Origin: Dillenia suffruticosa
Taxonomy: Eukaryota; Streptophyta; Magnoliopsida; Dilleniales; Dilleniaceae
DNA length: 64,000 bases
Direction: 5' to 3'
Assembly (NCBI GenBank): GCA_033439265.1
Contig: JAVTVX010000005.1
Location: forward strand, 4,846,001-4,910,000
Shown in pieces: positions 36,748 to 49,381 of this stretch (its first letter is position 1; the number at the start of each line of letters is the position of its first letter). The notes under the pieces are model-generated. The model ran no database searches and was not told where the DNA came from. It saw only the letters and a list, made by a program, of their open reading frames with translations. A program made the translations under genes and the position numbers.

Positions 36748-37788
36748 CTATATTCGTGAATACACAGAGTACGTATGATACCAAGGGAAAATTTTCTCTA
36801 CTCCGTAGGGATAAAAAATGATAACACAAAATACTGTTTCCGATTCTGGAATGAAAACAGGGATATCATTATGATTGAGGTTATGTTTCAGAACAAAAGT
36901 GCTCCAGTTCTTCTTAATATGTGTTCCTTGGATTCCAACTTCAAGAGATTGTGTTCCAGTCTTCAAAATCAGGGATGGAGTTTTTTTACCATTAATAAAA
37001 TAGTTGATGAATGGAGGTATTTCCTGATCATTGAAAAGGGAAAGAAGGAAAATGTCAATATGAAGAGGGGTAGGTGATGAATTAAAAAAAGGAGATATGT
37101 ATTACTAATTTATATGGATCGGCCGCAGAAAATGCTTGATAAAAGCACACAGAATCGGAAATATCCTGAACACAATCAGCTTTCAGTGATGTAGAAACGA
37201 CTTCTTTCAATAGGGAACAATCCTGTTGTCCTGTAGATTAGTATTCAATTAAATGATTAATATGAAGATATACATATATATATATATTTCCATATATATA
37301 CATATGGTATGATGATTAATAAAGGAAAGTTTTAAATATCTGAAACCTTGCTCTTGCACAAAAGTGGGTAACGGAGTTGTCCAGCTTAGGTAAACTTGTT
37401 TTTGGAATTCACAGAAATGGATGACATCAAAGACAAGATTTCCAGCGTGTCTAACAAATAAGGCGCGGTGTTCTTTAATAAGATTACTATCAAGGTATTC
37501 CGTTGAGGCATCTTCATACAGGTTGTTTGCGAGACGAAAGAGCCAATTACGCATTCCATGCCTGAATGTTATTCTATTTTGGCTGTGCCGCTGTAATAGC
37601 GTCCGAAATTGTAGAGGCAAAACCTGCGTTTTTTAGGTAAAGAGATTTAAAAGAGGTTATCTTCTGGTTTACATAAGCTGATAAAAGCTAAACGAATCAC
37701 ACAAAACGTGCCAAACAAAAAGTGGATACCTGGTCTTTCCTGCAGCGTAGGAAAAAGCAACAGGATTGTAAATAAGTATTCTGCGGAT
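36748..37788 (-). CDS. Protein with two B3 DNA-binding domains (REM-like), 5' end not resolved
   Basis: Four exons read on the minus strand with consistent phases: 37788-37730, 37623-37347, 37230-37106 and 37023-36748. The first B3 domain spans exons 1-2: CCFFLRCRKDQ, then LPLQFRTLL, NRITFRHGMRNWLFRL, LIKEHRALF, LVFDVIH. The second lies in exon 4: IPPFINYF, NWSTFVLKHNLNHND, PVFIPESETVFCVIIF. Both follow the B3 order of a strand-forming LPxxF, W.V.L, W..F...N.L, D..VF and F.V.IF. B3 proteins bind DNA in the nucleus. An upstream exon ending near 38064 (KTFSETG) fits in phase but its start is unclear. The donor of exon 3 (TTA|GTAATA) is weak. The visible exons have no stop. It could be a captured host gene or an element gene. 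Confidence 0.7.
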
Positions 37789-38454
37789 CTGAAAGCAAAG
37801 CCATTGGTTTTTTTTTCATTCAAGGAGTCACAACACAGCGTTAGTTATTTTAGTGGTGATATTTTTCTTGTTCGGTCCTGAAGAAGAAAGGCTGCAATAA
37901 ATTATCAAGCCTAGGGAGTAGAAAGGATTAGGACGAATAACAAGAAGCTGTAAAGAAAGAATATATTATGTTCTGCAGTAACCCGTGAGCTCTTTGCCTT
38001 TTATTTTGTTTTGTAGTAACCCGTGAATACATTGCATTGGATTTTTTTTGTTGGATTTGACCTGTCTCTGAAAAAGTTTTACATGCCCCTATTGGAACAT
38101 CCGTTTTATGTATCCGGACGGTGAAAGTGAATCCTGCCACATTAATAATTTTGCTAAAAAATGTTTTAACAAAAAACAATAACAAATAGGAACTAATTAA
38201 TGATTATAGAGTATTCGTAGGTAAAACTTAGAAATAATCGATCTGATGGAATACATAATGGTGATGCTTTCTATGTGTCTTCTTCAAATAGTAGGGGTTG
38301 AGTTAAGTTTTTATTTTCTGGAAACATTAAGTTGTTTGGGTTCGGAAGATTCCCTCCTATTTAGGCCACCCTTCTGCACGTCATTAAACTGATGAAATGG
38401 CTATGTGTTGGTTGTGGATCAATAAAGTGTTGTTCCTGAAATAAACAAAGTAGA

Positions 38455-38546
38455 ACATTGATGTTGGAACGTGTTGTTTTTCGTGGACCGTTGTTTTCCA
38501 AGGCCAGTTTTGTGTATTAGGAGTGATATATCTCACGATAGAAAAA
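38455..38546 (-). pseudogene. Remnant of a second RPA1-like first exon
   Basis: The reading (ITPNTQNWPWKTTVHEKQHV) closely parallels exon 1 of the RPA gene at 49381-49238 (ITPDTQNWTCKITVQEKQHV), and the DNA is alignable. No following OB-fold exons were found next to it. It lies directly downstream of the RepHel gene. Confidence 0.75.
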
Positions 38547-38665
38547 CTGTGTATGTTGAAAAAAATGAAGGAACAACAATAGAAAACGTGAGGATATGAT
38601 ATTGAGGAAAAACAACCAAATAAGAGCAAAAAGAAAAAAAATTATATATACCTGAATCATGAAAT

Positions 38666-41600
38666 CTATAAATTAGCAAGAGCAAATATTTCAGTAAACA
38701 CAACATTTCTTGTTTTCCCATCGAATTTGACACCAGCAAATGTTCCAGGAACTATCAGTACCTTAATCGCATCAGCTGATCTAGCTCTGGACAACGCAAC
38801 ATAGAGTTGACCATGAGAGAAAACAGGTTCTCGTATATATATTCCAACGTAATCTAATGTTTGTCCTTGAGATTTGTTGATTGTCATGGCAAAGCATAAT
38901 CGAACAGGGAATTGTGTCCTTATGAAAGGAATTCCGTTTCTTTCATTGTCAGAGGTCTGCAGTGGGATTTTAGGAATAAAAACTGTTTTTCCTGCGTACT
39001 GGCCACAAGCAATCTCAGCAGAAATAGAATACCGTCCTAATTCCTTGCATATCAGTCTGGTTCCATTGCAGAGGCCTTCTGTTGGATTCAAATTTCTGAG
39101 CAGCATAACATGACAGTTTTTTTTAAGTGATAATCTAAAAGGCGGTAGACCTCTTGGATTTTGGCTGTTTAAAAAGTCTTCATAATCTCTCTGATGGCGT
39201 TCGTCAACAGTCCTATATGATGCTATGTAGGTGTGCAGATCTCCAGGAAATCTTTCAATTATAAGTTCGTTAAGTTCATGAACAGAAGTATTCTTGGGAG
39301 CAAGAATGCATCTATTTATCATCTCAGAAGGATCATCTGAATAGAGTGCCATGTCATGGAAAACATAACGTATCAATCTGTTGCAAACGAAAACAGATAG
39401 GTTGATAATAGAAAACACTATTAGTAATATAATATTGTGTCATTGGTTGTCAGTGTAGATAAGAACGGATTACCTGTCTAAAGACTCATTTCTATCCGTA
39501 TATGGTATCACAATATTAGAGGGAAGTGTGACATCTCCGTTTACGTCAGTTGGTTCTTTCCCTTCACCGATCCTTAGTAAAAAATCACAGAATTGTGGAT
39601 CTGAAAAAGCTTTCATATTTTGTTTCAATGTTAATTTATACATATCTTTCCATAAAGGTGAATTTAAAAGGTTTGAGTCAATCTGAACCTGTTTAGAAGC
39701 TTGTTCTATGACTGGCAATGTTTGCCTAAAATCTCCACCAAACACAACAACTTTTCCTTCAAAGGAGATTTCGCAATCCATTAGATCTTTAAGCAAATCA
39801 TTAAATGCCTCAATGGATTGTCTTTTTGCCATCGATGCTTCATCCCATAAGATCAGTCTTGATTGAATAATCAGTCTAGCAACGCAACTTTGTTTACTTA
39901 ACTGACAGGTTTTGACTTTTGAGAAATCCAAGGGTATCTTGAATCTAGAATGTGCAGTTCGACCTCCTGGAAGTATAGATGCTGCCATACCTGATGTTGC
40001 AACAGCAATTGCGACATAACCTTTAGATCTCAAGGTAGCAAGCAGTGATCGATAGAGAAAAGTCTTTCCAGTTCCTCCGGGCCCATCTATAAAAAATGAT
40101 TGACTTTCGTTAGCAAAAACAGCATCCAAGATCATATCAAATGCATATTTTTGGTCAGAATTTAGCCTTGAAGAAAGAAGCAGATCATTGGGATCAATTT
40201 GGATGCTTGCTTCAGTGTCAGCTTCTGTTGTGATTTGCTGTTGATAACGAAATTCATTGGGATCGTTTTGTATTTGATAATCAGCTAAACTTTTCCCCAT
40301 TGAATAGAGTAGTCTATTCAAGTCAAATAGGACCTTGCGATTGACTTCGAAAGAATTAAGCTGTCCCAGTTTCATAGCATGGTTATAATCAGCAAAAAAG
40401 ATCACTCTTAAATTTCTCCCATAGAGATGGTGGGTCTGCAGGTGAACAATAACATAAAACAGTAGCAAATAGCAACCTAAAAGATGATGGCATCTGAAAG
40501 AGGACAGCCTCAGAGAGAGTTTCTTCAATATATTGATCATATCTTAATAGTCCGAACCTTAGTGCTGCTTCTCTATAAGAATGAGTTTTTTCTCCTTGAA
40601 TAGTCAACAGATCGTCAAAAGATGTAGGTGCACGAATATGAGTGAGTAAAAGTCTTAGATAATATCATTCACCTTCCTTCGGACTGACAGTAACCAATCT
40701 TCCTATGATCATCTGTCGTTTTCTTTCTGACCATGCCTTTATCCTAGGATTCCAAACAAAATGTTCAGGGAATTCTTTATACAGGCATTTCAATTGTCGT
40801 GTTTTTTCGTTATTTGTATTCATTCTGAAAAATTCAGTTAACATGGTTGTGGAGAAGTCGACATTTCTTAGCAGATACGTCAAATTAGATCCATTGTTGA
40901 ATGAGACAAGTTGGTGATCCTGGAGATGAACTTGGAGAGTATAAACTGCTGGGGTCATTTAATTCAGTCGGAATTCATAAATTCGCCATAAAGCCTCAGG
41001 AGGAGAAATCCACCTTGCTTGCTGAAATTGTTTTATCTCATCAACATCATCAAGAAATTCTTCATCAACAATTTGAAAACTCACCAGGTCATGCCCTTTA
41101 AAAACATATTTGTAGAGATACTTCACAAGTTTCACAGTAGAACATATCTCAACATTTATATGACAATTGAGCAAGGCAAGCAGATATGGATTATAAGGCA
41201 CAACCCATCGATTGTCTAAATCATAACCTCGTACTCTAATCATTTTTCCATTATTTCTCCTTCTGTAATACGGATATGTATCTTCTCCATGAACCGTGTA
41301 ATCAGAGAAATTCTTAGGATAATGATTTTTGCATATACCACTTTTCATACAGGGACAATGTTTATTGATATTGCCACATGGACCATGAATCATGTGCTTA
41401 ACAACAAGGGAATACAAGTAACCATTTTCTTGAGGTATTTCAGCACACACAATCTTATCATATGATTGTGGATTAAGTAACTTAGACTGCGGCTTCAATA
41501 TCAATCTTATCATATGATTGTGGATTAAGTAACTTAGACTGCGGCTTCAATATCAGCAACAAGTGAGCGTGAGGGAATCCACGCTTTTGAAACTCAATAA

Positions 41601-43827
41601 CATAAATACATGCTGCAACTTCTCCAAAGACTTGTTTTTTTAGAAGTTCATTTTTCAATATCTCAAATCTGGCTCTAAAAATACGAACTAACAGATCTGG
41701 CCTATCCTGTGGCTTTTCCTGATATTCCAAATTGTCCTGAATTTCCTTCCACATAGGATTACATGTCATTGTCAAGAAAATGTCAGGTTTTCCATATTTT
41801 TGAACCAAAGCCATAGCATCTAAATATCGTCGTCTCATATCCCGCGGGCCACCAATAAAAGAAGCAGGCAGTATTATCCTGCGACTAACTTGACGACCTT
41901 GTGTCTGACCAAGTGATATACTGTCTAAGACTCCTTGTAGAATCTCTATTCTGATTTCTTTTTGTTTGTTTTTGTAAAATTCAAGTCTGGATGTTTCTAT
42001 TTTAATGTAGGTACCTACCACAAACTGTTGCAACAGTCTAAGAGTATGTAATAATATAGACTGGTCGTTATTTCTTATCTGGAGTCTGTAGCAGTAGTAT
42101 TCTCTTGCTAAAACAGCATGCTCTCCATATTTGTTTTTCTAAACAACTAAAAAAAAAGCAAATAAGGGGAAAATGTCCCTACTACAAGAATGGGAAGAGC
42201 AACACAAAGATTAAAGCACCTACCTGTTTCTTCCAAGTTTATTAAATAAGTTGGATGTTCGATTGAGAAAGGATCAATATTACAATCAGGGAGATCCGTA
42301 GATCTTCCTTTTTTATATAACCTCTTAATGCCATGATGCCATCCAGATTCCCCTCTAGGAAACAAAAGAGGATACTGCAAAGGATCATAGCATGCGTAAT
42401 ACGATTGGACTCGATAGCTCGAGTTAGAATGATTGTAAACCTGGATGTGAGGGAGTAAATTAATAGGTTCTTCTATTTCGGTCCAAATGGCAGCAACCTC
42501 GGAAGCAGTGGGAAGATTATACACACGTTGATCCAATATTGGATAACAGTTTAGAATAATTTTATAATCCTGCAGATCATGAAGATATCTCAAGTCCCTG
42601 AAAAATCTTGCATAAGGATTGTGGGAAAGAACGTCGAGAAGGAACCGCAAAATGTTCGGTCTCAATTTGTCAGAGTTTTTAGTTCTCGTCCTTACAGCTT
42701 CATCTGTATCATAAAAATAGAGTTGAATTCCACATGCTTTGTCCCCTGATGGCACCAAACTGTCCAACAGATGATAAACCTGTCCCTGTACGCGGAAAGT
42801 ATAAACTCCATGCCTGTTTTTTGTAAGCTCCTTATCATACTTTGCGGCATACGATGTAAAAGCCAGATTATTATTATACGTACGGATATTTTTACGAAAG
42901 TGTTCACATTGTTCATCACGTCCAACAAGCAGGTGCTTAAGAGAATAAGGCATTGTCGGCGCAACTATAGATATTTCTCCTGTACGACAGCAAAATGAAG
43001 GGGGTTCCAAATAAAATCGTTTAGCGGCACAAAATTCACACTCCGGAGCATCAGGAAGTATAAAGGTTTGCTGCAGAATATTGTCCAATAGAGAGTAGTT
43101 TGTCTTCTTCACCCGACGAGCTACAATTCCTTTTAAATTGAAGACTCTGTTTTAGGCTTAAATCAAAAAGGGAGTAAATAAAGGAGAAAATGTACATGGA
43201 CGAACAATAATGAAAGTAGTCTATATAGGATTCAAATCGTAGAGGCACGAATGTGAGGCAGTATATGTTTGATATGGATAACCATCAGAATGCACAAAAA
43301 AGCCTTTTCCGAAAACTGAAAAATGAGGGAGGAGGAAATCAGTTAGATGCATAAACATTTGTTTTTTCTATTTTGGAAAGCTGCCAGCAGAATGTTATAA
43401 GTACATGCACAATTTTGTAAGCACTAAGCACAAAGAAGAGAAGCAAATATAAGCGAGAATAAAACGGTTTAATTTATGAGATAGTATTTGAAAGGTTTAA
43501 AATTAAGAGGACAAAGTAGAAAACAGAAAGCTGAAGATATCTGAAAGACTTGCCCGTTGGAGTAGAAGACGATGGAACTGTTGGATCCAAGCGAGGCACT
43601 GGAGGAAAAGAAGTTTGGTCATTTTGATTAATGAAGATGGCATGACTAACTGGTTCAATAGAGTTGTCACCGTGTACACCATCAACGGTGTAACCTGTAT
43701 CCTCAGTATTAAGAAAACCGTTTGTATTTGTCTGAAGGTGAATTTCATTATCATTATTTCTATTTCGTCTTGCAGCATAGGCCTCTCGACGACGACGTAA
43801 AAGTTCATCTTTTTTATGTTGCGCCAT
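38666..43827 (-). pseudogene. Helitron RepHel (HUH endonuclease and PIF1-type helicase), disrupted
   Basis: This would be the rolling-circle transposase. On the minus strand: a basic N-terminal exon (RRRREAYAARR, 43827-43560), an exon with paired Cys (CEFC, FCC) at about 43130-42224, then the Rep part from 42138. The Rep part has FLTMTCNPMW, RGFPHAHLLL (HUH) near 41575 and the two-tyrosine KYLYKYVFKGHD near 41110. The helicase follows: GPGGTGKT (Walker A) near 40080, ILWDEASM, GGDFRQ, an intron at 39473-39378, then INKSQGQT and YVALSRARS, stop at 38666. Lesions are a perfect 52-bp tandem duplication (41451-41554), in-frame TAA at 40959-40961, TGA at 40665-40667 (in EGE*YYLR, where R is usual), and a frame change in a T6 run at 40394-40399. 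The join near 42224/42138 also seems damaged. Confidence 0.95.
41451..41554. repeat. Perfect 52-bp tandem duplication in RepHel
   Basis: Units 41451-41502 and 41503-41554 are identical by eye. Because 52 is not a multiple of three, the second copy shifts the frame just after the HUH motif and leads to an early stop. Confidence 0.95.
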
Positions 43828-43899
43828 TTGTGCATATCGCTTACGTCGTTCTACATTTTTATCGATTCTATCCTTGTTTCTATCGGATCAGGGGAAAAA

Positions 43900-45180
43900 A
43901 CAGCAAAGTATGAAAATGAAAGAGGAAACTAACAAAGTGTAGAGTTAAACTTAGAAGAGCCGTAAAGTACAAAATAAAGAATATAATTAGAACAATAGGA
44001 AAAAGGAAAAACGGCAAAGAGAAATGTCAGACAACATACGGTGTTTCTAGAGGTGCATATCACTATTGATATGTTGAGCACAAGAATTTCAAAGTATGCA
44101 ATCGTATTGTAAAATCTGTAGGAGTAAAGTTACCTGGTTGCAGAAAACAATGCTAAGAAGAATCGGGAGGGTGGATATTGAACCGTATACAACAAGGAAA
44201 AAAGATAACAGGAAATAGAGAGCACAGACACTGCAAAACACATAAACAGAAGAAAATAAGATAAAAGGAGAAAGAATAGAAGGAAAGAAATTAGCTAACT
44301 ATTAACAGATAAATCATCATAGATATTGCAAACGAAACAGGGAAAAATAAAGAAAGGGGGTTGGAAGGGTTAGCAGGAAGGAAAAAGCACCTGTCAAAAA
44401 ATGAAGACAGCAAGAAGGGAGAAGGTGATGAACGTTAAAAAAAAAAACAAACAAGTGTATCTTGATAAATAAATAGCAATCAGACTAAATCCTGAGTAAC
44501 GTATGTTTTTTTTTTTTTTGCGGTACATCAACATCATGACAATTCAATAAATCTCATATCAGTTCAAGACGTGTAAAGAAAGATGTTTACTTGTAGGAGA
44601 AAAGCAATTTGTTAAAAGATAATGGTTATTGGGAAAATTTTTTTTTCCCAATTTTTTTTGGTGGTTATGTGCGCAGAATGGACATTGATGTCTCGAATGC
44701 ATAGTGCTGATTGCGTGTTTAGCACAGAAATGATAAGACATACATGTTTATGACCACACGTAAGAACAGAAACACGATTTATATATTTTGATATCTGACA
44801 CGATTGATTTATTCATCGATTTATTTATTATTAAGTAAGATAAGATAAAAAGAAACACCGAAATACACGCGATATATAGTTATAATTGTCAGTTACATCT
44901 TTGCGAATGGTTTGAAACAACAAGATAGGATAACACCGTGGGTCGGTGATAACACCCAACAACAATAAGCGCTGTCGATTTTTTGTGTCCATACATATTT
45001 TTTTATTCTAATCGTAAATATGTGAAAAATAATCTACACCTGCCGTGCTAAGCAGAGCCGTCTAGTTGTGCAACTTAGTAGAGGTATACCGTTTTCGTGC
45101 CGAGCTTGTGTTACACGGGAGAATATATAGTTTTGCTAAACAGAAGAATAGATAGTTTAGCTAAATAGCAAAAGCATGGA
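43900..45180. other. Spacer between RepHel and the first right-hand motif cluster
   Basis: AT-rich with A-runs near 44430-44450 and T-runs near 44505-44520 and 44635-44660. The RepHel promoter and leader should lie here, but I see no clear TATA and start pair. Confidence 0.4.
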
Positions 45181-45910
45181 GTTCTGGTGGATATTTAAAA
45201 AAACGTGCGGTTCTGTTATGGTTCTGCTACGCAGCGGATTCACGAGTTCAGAATCGGAGCAGAACTACAGGGTTCTGTAACGCGGGAGGGCCTCATGGTT
45301 CCGAGCCATAGTCATGTTAAATAGCAGAACCATGTCGTTGTGGATGGAAGTAAATAATAGAACGCTGGGTTTGTTACGGTTCTGTGAGGCAGCAAAACCG
45401 TGAGTTCTGTGACAGAGCAGAACCGTGAGGTGTGCATCGCAGCAGAACCACATGGCTCTGCTACGTGGCACGATCTCATGTTCCGCGGCATAGTTCTGCT
45501 AAACAGAATGGCCATGTGGTTCCGCAGCGTAGTAAAACCACGTGGTTCTGTTCCGAAGGTTCTGTTATAAAGCAGGATTCTATTGATCTGGTATCCAGCA
45601 GAACGAACGGTTCTAATAGGCAGCAGAATCAATTTTTTGGCCTGTTTTTAATAATCTTCCAGATTTGTTTTTTGTTTTTATATGATTACTTTGATTTATT
45701 CATGAAATTCGTTGCTTATCAAATATACAATGCTCACGATATTATTATTCTTGTAGTATTGTCAGCACGAAATAATTTATACTTACTTCGACCATAAACC
45801 AGGTCCACCAAGTCCTTCCAGGTGGCAGAACCGCTTTGTTATGCCATGTCGGAGAATGTAAGTTCTGTGATACGGCAGAAGTATTACTTTTGTTACATAG
45901 CAGGATGCGA
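45181..45910. repeat. Dense cluster of the palindromic motif
   Basis: At least a dozen degenerate copies, for example GCAGAACCACATGGCTCTGC near 45451 and AAAACCACGTGGTTCTG near 45534. Half-sites point both ways every 20-45 bases, often with TA-rich spacers. The open frames here are by-products of the motif. Confidence 0.85.
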
Positions 45911-46568
45911 TATTTTTGCCATGTGCCAGTCATATGCCTTCATGGAAAGAGGCTAAACTATCCAGGCAGACAGGGAATCAGCATCATAAGCAATCAACTA
46001 ATCAATATCATTAATGTAAAAATCGTATTGTTGAAAACCGAATAGAAGATTACAGGTGTATGTTTCTGGCAGTTGTTTTGAACAAGCTTCCAAACATGTA
46101 TTCATATTTTTTATTTCTTTGTTTTATGAAGTTTCTTGCTTTTTAAAGATCCAAATCTCGCAATATCAATATTCTTGTGGCCGCATGAAAAATAAATATC
46201 ATCATTGGTGACAACGGGTCAAGGCAATAGCGGATTAGTTCTTTACGTTTTAATTTACGCTGGAAAACTTTAATTAATTTATTTATTTTTTCCACTTGAA
46301 AACATCCTTTTTTCATAAACGGGTGATGAAATTAAGCGACGTCACAATATTAACCACGATAAAACATATTTATGTAAATAACAAACACAAGCGTTCAGTA
46401 ATAAGTATAATATCTGTCAACACAGCCTTGAGAAACCAAAAAAAGATTGTTTTTAATATGTACATAAGCAGTGGCACGGTTGTATGGACACAACAAAAAG
46501 ACAAAAAGAAAGTTGATTTGGTGGTTCTCCACGCACCACCACAACAAAAGCATCTTATCACGCTGAGT

Positions 46569-49381
46569 TCAGATCAGTTTTTTTTTTCTTAGGAAGGTTT
46601 ACATGTATGGGTTCCGGAAGTCCCCCGCTTTCTAGGGTATCATGTTCGACATCTTCAAACTTACGAAGCAGTGAAGCTTTGGCTGTGGACGAAGAAGCCA
46701 TCGTTTCTGAAATCAGCAAAACAGAACGGTGAAGTTATCACATTGAAAAAAGAATAACAAGGAAGAAGCACAATGCTGGAAAAAACATACAGAAGGCGCA
46801 CCTGGTTGGCATGGACTTAAAGTAACCAAAGACGAAGAAGAAGGGCCTATGGTAGATTGTTCAGAAAGGGAGGGTGTACATGGTTCAGATTCACTTAAAC
46901 CAACGAAAGAGGAAGGAGAAAGACCAACGGTAGATTGTTCAGAAAGGGAGGGCGCACCACCTGGTTGATATCCTGTTCAAGTAACGAAAGATCTGGTTAA
47001 AGTAACCAAAGATGTAGAAGAAGGGTGAACGGTTGATTATCGAGAAAGGAATAGACCATGAGGGTTATATTCAGACGCATCACAATAATATATGACCGTG
47101 AACCGCTGTTTTATATCCATTGATTCCGAGCGAACAGGTCTGATGTGCGCAACAAATGTTTTTTCTTTGAGTGCTTGGTGGACATCATTGAGCAGGAGTT
47201 CAATGTTCTTGTAAAAAAACCGGAAAAAATATTAGTATAGCAAATTCGAAAGGGAACGCGTACGATATACATTTAGTGGTCAGATGAAGAACAAAGAGTC
47301 TGAGTAAACTAATATCCGAAACAAATCATGCAGGAACCACATAAATAGAACCTTGGTAAAATGTTCCATTGCTTGAACAGTTTTGAAGCTCAGTAATTTC
47401 TCAACTAACTCTCCAAATGTAGATGCAGTTATCTTGCCAGTGTCATCTTGTAAATCAACATTAAAGCGACATCTATAAAGCACAAAGTATAAACATACAG
47501 GAAGAAGATTAGACAACGAAGCAGAGACATCGCAATATGGCTGGAAAAGTCCGACTAATAATTCGGGACAACACAAACCATAAAATAAATCTGATTAAAC
47601 GGTATCAAAAGATACCTTGGTTTGGCCGTTCCTCTTTGGTTGCACGAATTGCACAAGAAATCAACATCAAGTGAAGCTGAGGTGGAGTGGAAACAATTGC
47701 TACAGGCCATGTACCAATATTTTTGGAAAATGTGTTCAAAGGAGAGGTGCACCTTTACCCATGCTGTCTGAAATCACCCCATAGATGACATAAGCAAAAT
47801 CCGATGGGTACGAAGAAGCATTTATACGGAAAATCCTTTTGTTTTTTTTTTTTGTTGGAGGAAATGGCTTACCCTTTGTGCTGCTGTTAGGTTACATATG
47901 CTGGTTATTTTTTCAGTTGCTGTGAAAGAGATATCAGGGTTGTAGTAATCGTACTTTTTATACCGAATTATATCATGAAGCAATCCATCATTTCTCAGAG
48001 CCCTAAAAAAGGAACAATTCAGTAATATATAATATCTAATAGCTATATAGGTTAAAATCCAAATAACTTTACAAAAAATTCACAATTATTGCATAGTTTA
48101 TATTCATAACAATTACCAGTTTTTTAGTTGTCGTGCTTCTTGAATTGGAGGATCAACAAGGATAGCTGAGTCAAACCAAGTAGACAGCGCCACACCTTAT
48201 AAAAAGAAATCAAACAGATAAAATCCGCTGGTATAGAAAAAAACAAATGAAAAGATAAAGGGAGGATGGATTTGTTGTTAATACCGTTGTAAGAATTTAC
48301 TTTGATTCTTCTCCCAACAATAACAGGATATGTACGGAGGTTCTGCAAGATCTGTTGTTCTTCATTGTGGACGAAGTCATCCCAAAAAGATAACTTAAGG
48401 CTCTGAAAGCTGTTTTTTTGAAAAGAGATATCGGTTAGGAACGCATCATTATTTTGTTACAGATGGAAAAGACTAAGGGGCCTTACTCTTCATTCACAAT
48501 CACAAATTTTTGAACAACAGAATTCGTTTCTTGCGTAGTGATGTTTGTTGGATCCAACGCAGAAATGACAACGGCCAAAATATCTGGATGACAAAGTAAC
48601 CTAGAAAAGAGGAAAAAGAATAAATATCCCAGTAAAAAAGCAAAGCATATATAATCCGGGAAAATAAATGCGTAGGAAAAAGCAAGATGGATGGATCCAG
48701 AAGTAAACACACCTACAGATTTGTCCCTCCGATCCATATACTGTGCCAAATCTGTAAATGGTGCATAATTAAAGCTTATAGGCATTACATCATTTTCGTT
48801 CTTTAATTCCTCTACAAGTGTTCTCATAGAAATCACCCATTGAGTCTTGATATTGGAGTTCTGAAACTTTGGAGGAATTGGTCTTACGGCGGCATTTGAT
48901 ACAAGATAAGTTTTGTAGACCTGCAACATGGGGCCCATTCTAGGGATGTCTGCGTTAAACATTATTCCTTCTACTTGAGTTCCCTATGCCAAAAGAGAGA
49001 TAAACACGAGGTCATACATCCTTATATTATTTTCGAGTAAATTTTTTTTTTTTTTATAACCACGATGTTAAAAACGCTGCATTGCAAAAATAATAATTAT
49101 TAAGTTGTAAAAATGCGGAATAAGCTCTTGCTTCTCAAAAAATAATATGATGGAGATCCATAGTCGTGCAAACAAAAGTTTGAAACATATATGATAAGTT
49201 TTTTATTTCAAATAGATCCTAAGATAAAAACCCGTACCTCTGAATCCACGAAGATGTATTTCTGCTTTTTCGTTGGGGTATTAATTGATGTTGTAACATG
49301 TTGCTTTTCTTGGACCGTGATCTTGCAGGTCCAGTTTTGCGTATCAGGAGTGATATCTTTTATAAGAGAATAATTGGCCAT
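46569..49381 (-). CDS. Replication protein A1-like (OB folds and zinc ribbon) of the Helitron, nine coding exons
   Basis: A single-strand DNA-binding protein expected to assist rolling-circle transposition. Exons on the minus strand: 49381-49238, 48983-48713, 48583-48487, 48409-48285, 48195-48117, 48002-47873, 47767-47616, 47472-47352 and 47207-47037. All have GT/AG ends and consistent phases, giving 429 residues with no internal stop. OB-A spans residues 1-135 (ITPDTQNWTCK, GTQVEGIMFNADIP). OB-B follows from about 139 (DILAVVISA, KLSFWDDF). The C-terminal domain has a zinc ribbon with Cys 304, 307, 321 and 324. The frame stops with TAA at 47037. Beyond it the same frame still shows three SEQST-type Ser-rich repeats, a TGA, and a last exon (46706-46569) ending PKKKKLI, so the ancestral tail was longer. 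The proteins are typical of plant Helitrons. Confidence 0.9.
46802..47036 (-). repeat. Ser-rich protein repeat in the lost RPA tail
   Basis: Two good copies of (C/A)PSLSEQST(V/I)G.S.SS and a decayed third next to the TAA, in the same frame as the RPA exon. The codon that is TAA at 47037-47039 corresponds to CAA in the other copies. A second stop (TGA) follows near 46980. Confidence 0.7.

Noticed and set aside
36775..37077. 100-codon plus-strand frame
   Set aside because: It is the antisense shadow of the second B3 domain, which has clear family motifs on the minus strand.
38666..41513. Host PIF1 helicase gene
   Set aside because: The helicase is continuous with an HUH Rep domain and Helitron-type N-terminus, so it is RepHel and not a cellular PIF1.
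45181..45910. Regular inverted repeats resembling a CRISPR array or tRNA-like hairpins
   Set aside because: Plant nuclear context, repeats are degenerate and irregularly spaced, and half-sites occur in both orientations with no constant spacer length.
46569..49381. Host RPA1 gene
   Set aside because: At 429 residues it is much shorter than plant RPA1, lacks the RPA70N domain, and lies next to RepHel in the same orientation, so it is a Helitron RPA-like gene.
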